Assembly (NCBI GenBank): GCA_025200525.1
Contig: CM045761.1
Coordinates: forward strand, 76,165,551-76,229,550
Length of the DNA: 64,000 bases
Direction: 5' to 3'
From: Camellia lanceoleosa
Lineage: Eukaryota > Streptophyta > Magnoliopsida > Ericales > Theaceae
Part shown: positions 58,584 through 64,000 of the stretch, piece after piece
Position numbering within the stretch: position 1 is the first letter of the stretch
Layout of the letters: the number at the start of each line of letters is the position of its first letter
Position numbers and translations under genes: made by a program
Notes under the pieces: model-generated
What the model was told of the DNA's origin: nothing
What the model saw: the letters and a program-made list of their open reading frames with translations, nothing else
Database searches by the model: none

Positions 58584-59229
58584 TAAGGGTGTTCGCACTT
58601 CAATTTTGGACGGTTGGCAGATCAGTTTGGACCCGTTCGCATGTATGCGGTTTGGAGAAAATTCAACCCGCAATCGCCCGTAATGTAGGTTGCGGTTTAT
58701 GCGGATAGGATTTGCGGATGTTTAGGCGATTACGGGCTGTTTGTGGATTGGACTTTTTTCAATTTTCAGATTCAATTTCTAAATTCAATATAATATAAGA
58801 TTGATTTTAATTTCAAAAGTTATTAACAGATTTAACTTCTCCTCCATGAAGAAGTAGATTCAATTTCCTACAATGTTCACAAAGCAAACAAAAACAAACA
58901 AAAATAAAATAAAATAAAAAACAATGTTCTCAAACAATGTTATTTACAACATTTCTTTTTGTATCATGAAATTAGGATTTGGTGTGTTGGTAAAAAATAT
59001 CTAAGATAGGATGAATGAAATTAACGATCCAGTTTTTTTATATACATATAAAAATTATAAAAAAAATATATAAGTGCATGTGGGTTATTGCGGGTGCTGA
59101 TTAAACGTGCAATTATGCCATATTCCAAACCGCATCTGCCCGTATTGTGTCTGCGAAACTGCCTATTTTATACGGATTGGTTCGGATTGAGTGGGTTGTG
59201 CAATTCGAATAACCTTATACCCAGCCCTA
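58584..59229. mobile_element. hAT-type element with 8-bp TSD (7/8)
   Basis: Starts TAAGGGTGTTCGC and ends ATACCCAGCCCTA, with flanks cttatttg (58576-58583) and tttatttg (59230-59237). Subterminal 'gcggtttggagaaa ... ccaaaccgca' motifs face each other, as in the element at 33406-34230, which has similar termini. Non-coding, 646 bp. Confidence 0.82.
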
Positions 59230-59536
59230 TTTATTTGTTTGAGAACCCCATCCCAAACAAATAAGTAATGTTCGAGCTTATATTCCGCCAAAGGATTGCC
59301 ACTGTTACTGCCAGAATATTGCCATTGCTAGAGAAGTGTAGTCAGTTAAATGATTGCCACTGTTACCGCCGGAATATTACCACCAAAGGGTTTTCAAGAT
59401 TTTGAAGGTGGGTAGATTTTGAATGTGGGATTTGGAGAAGATAGATGGGTGGTGATAGAAGTGGGTGCTCTCATAAACCATAATTCTTGATTGTGAGATA
59501 GAGTGTCCTAAAATTAATGATATCCTTTTTAATTTT

Positions 59537-59884
59537 AGGATAAATTACAAATACACTCATTGAGATTTGTTTAAAATACAGACTGCCCATGTGGTTTGAA
59601 AAATTACAAATACTCCCTTATTAGAATTTTTTATTTAACATAATTAACTGAAAAAAATGAAATTTATAATTTTTTTCCTATATAATAATAAAATAACCTA
59701 AATTATTAATTGAAATATATTTTTAACATAATTAAAAACTGTCAATTGACTTGATGATTTATTAACAAAATAGACAATTTATTATGAAATTAGAAATATT
59801 AGGGGTGGAATGTAATTTTCAAAATTAAAAGAGGCGATTTGTATTTTAATCAAATTTTAAAAAATATATTTATAATTTATCCTT
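59537..59884. mobile_element. Foldback MITE
   Basis: 'taggataaattacaaatacac' (59537) pairs with 'atatatttataatttatcctta' (ending about 59884); inner words 'gtaattttcaaaattaaaag' and 'caaatcaaaattt'-like stretches extend the arms imperfectly. About 350 bp. Confidence 0.65.
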
Positions 59885-60690
<806 letters not shown>

Positions 60691-60778
60691 CTCTTCTCTC
60701 TCTTAACGCCAAAGCATCAACAGCTTCTCCAAAGTGATCACTAGTGTTGTGTCTCTCCTTCCCCATTCGATCTAATTG

Positions 60779-60826
60779 ATGGGTATGATGTTATGTGGAG
60801 AGAAACCTCCATCTCTGATGATCTAA
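60779..60826 (+). promoter_or_regulatory. Upstream ORF in the 5' leader of the At4g08330-like gene
   Basis: ATG at 60779 opens a 15-codon frame ending TAA at 60824-60826, 7 nt before the proposed main ATG (60834). A second upstream ATG at 60793 opens a frame that overlaps the main ATG and, after splicing, ends TGA early in exon 2. Both matter only if transcription starts upstream of 60779; the pyrimidine-rich leader at 60690-60720 suggests that it does. Confidence 0.5.
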
Positions 60827-60833
60827 ATCAAGG

Positions 60834-62471
60834 ATGTCCCAAGCTGATGTCTCTTACAGGTTTTCTTTCTTTAAAACCTTCAATTTATATATCTTTCTTT
60901 CTGGTTTATTTAGTTTTAAAGACTGTCAAAGGTATATCATTTGATTTTGATTCTTGTTATCTACTGAATTTAATTATTTGTGGTTTCTACTAAAAAAATT
61001 ATCTTTTGGGTTTTCATTGATGATCTCGTATTCTATGGATTTGATAGGAATTTTGTATGAAATTCCCCTTTTGCATCATTGGGAAACTAGGAAAGAAAAA
61101 GAAAAGAATGGATAATGACATGTTTTCTTCTTGTTTGGATGATTTAGGGGAGAAATGAAGAAGGAAATAGTTGGTTATCTTCTCTTCTTGTTTCGGAAAG
61201 ATTGATGAGAAAAAGAAAAATGAAATAAAATTTTGTAATGTAATAAGAGGGGCAAAAAGCTGAAACCAAGTCTCATAAAAAAGTAATTATCTTATTGGGT
61301 GAAATTTGTCTTTTGGGTTTCATTGACAATCTCTAAAATTCTACTGATTTGATGTATGTTTGTGTGAACTTCCCTTTTGCTTCAAGACAACGATTGAATG
61401 GATTGGTTTTATTTTGAAACTAGTGTTAACTAATCATTTGGATAATTTAATTTTACGGTGCTTGAATCTAATCCCTAATAGTTTGTCATTTGGATCCTTT
61501 GTTATTTTGGAAAATTGCACACATCCACTTAACATTGTTAAGAGGATCCTTTCTTATTTTAGAAAATTGTATACATGCACCTAGCATTGTTAGAGAGGTC
61601 CATTTTGCCGCTTTTGGTCAAGTATACATTTAGTAACAAGGTCAGAAGGGTCGCGGTGTTTGCAGTGGCACAAAATTAGGTGATTCTCACCAAATTTTTG
61701 TAAACTACCGATTGGCTTGGAGATATTGGATTATAAGCATAAAAAAATGAGGTGTTTAGGTTGAAAAGATTCCAGAGGCTACCAATTTTTGCTGCATTGA
61801 GTTTTCTGTCTTGTGAATAAGAAAACTGCAACGTGTTCTTATATCAGAACTGTTGAAACTGATACATGCTGACATACATGTGCATGTGTGCTTGCGTTTT
61901 TGTGTTGTTAGTTAAAGAGCTTTATATGTTATTACCTTTTTAATGCCTCAACAACTTTTGCTATATGTTTGTATATATTTATTTATATATAGCTGTGAAG
62001 TTTTGTACACAGTAAAGATCTTAATTCCCTAATTCTTGGAAGAACTTGTTCTTCGTTTGCTTAGTTCTTTTCTTTGCTATAGAGTGCGTTATTTTAAAGT
62101 AATGTACTTCCATTTTGTTCTTGCTCTGCAGCTGTGGATCTTGTGGGTACCCTCTGAACTTAACATCTTCCAATCGTATCACTTCGGGGATAGGTTCCGA
62201 GTATCGGAAATCCATTAAGAAAGGTTACATCTCCTTCCTTTCCATTGATCTCAGTCGATTTACACAGGTTGACAGGGTAAACTGTCTTCCTATTGTTTGG
62301 GGTCGTTATCATTCAAAATCAAAACTTCTTTGTCGTAAATGCGGAGTCCTTATAGGGTATGGATATGGAGACTCGCATGCTCTTTGTGGATTTGACTCAC
62401 CCACCTCGTCAAGCTCTTATAAAAAATTCATGATAAAGATCCGAGCTTTACAGCCTTCAGAAGAGTGCTAA
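60834..62471 (+). CDS. Uncharacterised zinc-ribbon-like protein, At4g08330 family
   Basis: Exon 1 60834-60859 encodes MSQADVSY plus two bases of a Ser codon; donor gttttc. Exon 2 62132-62471 follows acceptor ctctgcag. The product is 121 aa: CGSCGYPLNLTSSNR, then IGSEYRKSIKKGYISF, RFTQVD, KLLCRKCGVLIGYGYGD and a basic-then-acidic tail ending PSEEC. Two CxxC pairs (CGSC near residue 10 and CRKC near 76) suggest a zinc-binding fold of the Yippee/MSS4-like type; this is inference. The plant family is annotated as 'uncharacterized protein At4g08330, chloroplastic', and I see no clear transit peptide on this start. The start was chosen because it alone joins in frame to CGSCGY and matches the family N-terminus. 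Its stop lies 10 nt before the next gene. Confidence 0.85.
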
Positions 62472-62481
62472 CTAAGTTGAA

Positions 62482-63648
62482 ATGGAACATGGTTCTAGAG
62501 ACGGTCCTGCCTCCATTATCCACCTTCCTGATGATTGCCTATACTTTATTTTCCAATGGCTTGACTCTGGGTCTGATCGCGAATCTTTTGGCTTGACTTG
62601 CCGTCGTTGGCTTCATATTCAGAATTCAAGTCGTCAATCCTTGCAGTTTCACTGCTCATTAAGCCTACCCAACATTCCCTTATTATGTCAGACTAGCATG
62701 AGCATTAAATCTTTCCATCTTTATAGGTTGCTCAATCGATTTCGCCAGCTTCAGTCTTTGTCCTTGTCTGGGTGCATGGATCTACATGATTCAGGCTTAA
62801 CTCAATTGCAATGTTATGGCTCAAATCTGCAGGCACTTTATTTAGATTGTTGTTTTGGCATCACCGATAATGGGCTTTCCTTGGTTGCCGCTGGCTGTCC
62901 TTCATTGACACTCATTAGTCTCTACCGGTGCAATGTCAGCGATGTTGGGTTAGAGATTTTGTCTAAATCTTGCTTGGCTTTGAAAGATGTGAATCTTTCA
63001 TATTGCTCACAGATATCTGACCGTGGAATAAGAGCTATTTCACAACATTGCTGTCAGCTTCGGGCCGTCAGAATTTCTTACTGTAGAAATGTCAGCGGTG
63101 TTGGCTTTAGAGGGTGTTCTCAATCTTTAACTTATTTAGAAGCCGAGTCTTGCAAGCTTGAACCAGAGGGTATATTGGGTATTTTAAGTGGAGGTGGGCT
63201 CGAGTATTTGAGCATGTCTAGTCTAAGCTGGTGCATTCATGGAGACGGGTTGGCAGCTATTGGTGCTGGATTTGCCACAAGGCTTAGAATCCTTAATTTT
63301 CGATTGTGCAGAACTATTGACGATGAGTCTATTGCAGCGATTGCAAAAGGGTGTCCTTTACTGCAAGAGTGGAACTTGGCATTATGTCACGAGGTTAGGA
63401 TATCAGGGTGGGAATCAATTGGGTCAAATTGCAACAACTTGGAGAGGCTTCATGTGAATAGATGTCGGAATTTATGTGATAATGGGTTTCAAGCATTGAG
63501 GAATGGCTGCAAGCGTCTCTCTGTCTTGTACATCAATCCGCGTGGTCGAATTTCTTCAACATCAATCGAGTTGTTCAAATTGTTAAGAGGTGATGTGAAG
63601 ATCAAAGAAGAAGAAGTAATGTGCATTGCACCTAGTTGGGCTTTTTAA
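62482..63648 (+). CDS. FBL12: F-box/LRR-repeat protein (FBL12-like)
   Basis: 388-aa single-exon frame. N-terminal F-box at about 11-50 (IIHLPDDCLYFIFQWLDSGS then FGLTCRRWLHIQ), which binds SKP1 in SCF ubiquitin ligases. About ten AMN1/FBL-type Leu-rich repeats follow from about 85 to 370, for example LQSLSLSGCMDLHDSGLTQL, LTLISLYRCNVSDVGLEIL and LERLHVNRCRNLCDNGFQAL; these form the substrate-binding solenoid. An in-frame TAA at 62473-62475 fixes ATG 62482 as the start, which has a good context (G at -3, G at +4). Length and C-terminus (IKEEEVMCIAPSWAF) look complete. The substrate is unknown. The name rests on recall of the FBL12 sequence type. Only 10 nt separate it from the preceding gene on the same strand. 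Confidence 0.9.
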   Translation: MEHGSRDGPASIIHLPDDCLYFIFQWLDSGSDRESFGLTCRRWLHIQNSSRQSLQFHCSLSLPNIPLLCQTSMSIKSFHLYRLLNRFRQLQSLSLSGCMDLHDSGLTQLQCYGSNLQALYLDCCFGITDNGLSLVAAGCPSLTLISLYRCNVSDVGLEILSKSCLALKDVNLSYCSQISDRGIRAISQHCCQLRAVRISYCRNVSGVGFRGCSQSLTYLEAESCKLEPEGILGILSGGGLEYLSMSSLSWCIHGDGLAAIGAGFATRLRILNFRLCRTIDDESIAAIAKGCPLLQEWNLALCHEVRISGWESIGSNCNNLERLHVNRCRNLCDNGFQALRNGCKRLSVLYINPRGRISSTSIELFKLLRGDVKIKEEEVMCIAPSWAF

Positions 63649-64000
63649 TTAGGGAAGGTGATAAGTAAGCAATGCTGAGTTTAAGCTCCAATTTGATGAA
63701 AGCAAAGCTGGATGAAGATGTACATGTACCGCTCAAGGAGTTGCAATTTCTTCAATAAGTGGTTAGGTCCCACTCATTTTTAATGTTCTGTTGATGCATC
63801 TATAAACATCAATTGTTGAGACACAATGTTCTTCAGGTAAATACCCTTTCGTTCATTTTCCAACTATCTGCTACATGAAGTAAAGTCAATTTTCATCAAA
63901 TATGCAATATTTCATGTATTTTTTTTTTTTATATATATTTTTTTAAGCGCAACCAGATACTAGACAAACCAGCAAAGCTACATGTATGTACTGAAGGTAG
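63649..64000 (+). other. 3' flank of the F-box/LRR gene
   Basis: Probable 3' UTR (AT-rich, several TAAGTAA/AATGTT words) followed by a T-rich run at 63920-63945. No further gene is seen before the window ends. Confidence 0.5.

Overview
The window is nuclear DNA of a flowering plant, most likely a eudicot with a repeat-rich genome such as a woody species. The evidence is AT-rich sequence, GT-AG introns of up to 6.2 kb, and plant-type genes (an RNS2-like vacuolar RNase T2, a U-box-kinase-like remnant, an FBL12-like F-box/LRR protein). Nearly every class of plant transposon is present, several with intact target-site duplications (TSDs). I cannot name the species.

Layout. 1-6.8 kb: two direct copies of a long LTR rich in a palindromic CGCTCGAGCG motif, with a terminal segment inverted between copies. 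6.8-11 kb: AT-rich DNA and a dead LINE. 11.07-12.45 kb: a nine-unit, 162-bp satellite-like array. 12.7-16.6 kb: a protein-kinase pseudogene into which a colinear piece of a KH-domain gene is spliced exactly where the catalytic-loop exon should be. 17.3-17.9 kb: a small Helitron. 18.07-29.88 kb: an intact nine-exon RNase T2 gene (+) with a TE-filled first intron and a 4-nt microexon inside the catalytic motif. 30-41 kb: intergenic, with a hAT-type element, a complete SINE with TSD and a second truncated copy, and several foldback elements. 41.0 kb: a RAD23-like exon fragment (-). 43.80-47.27 kb: an intact nine-exon GPN-loop GTPase (GPN3) gene (+). 50.2-53.3 kb: a decayed ribosomal protein L5 gene (-) holding three DNA transposons, each with a recognisable TSD. 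54.10-58.51 kb: a 4.4-kb solo LTR with 5-bp TSD, then a hAT-type element. 60.83-63.65 kb: a two-exon zinc-ribbon-like gene (At4g08330-like) whose stop codon lies 10 nt upstream of the start of an intact F-box/LRR gene.

Four genes look functional, all on +: RNase T2 (vacuolar/ER RNA turnover), GPN3 (nuclear import and assembly of RNA polymerases), the At4g08330-like protein (unknown function) and the F-box/LRR protein (SCF ubiquitin ligase receptor). They do not form a pathway. The strongest observations are the 4-nt microexon, the 10-nt spacing of the last two genes, the kinase/KH chimera and the large palindrome-bearing LTRs. Intron coordinates were read by eye from splice signals, frame and family conservation; no transcript data were available.
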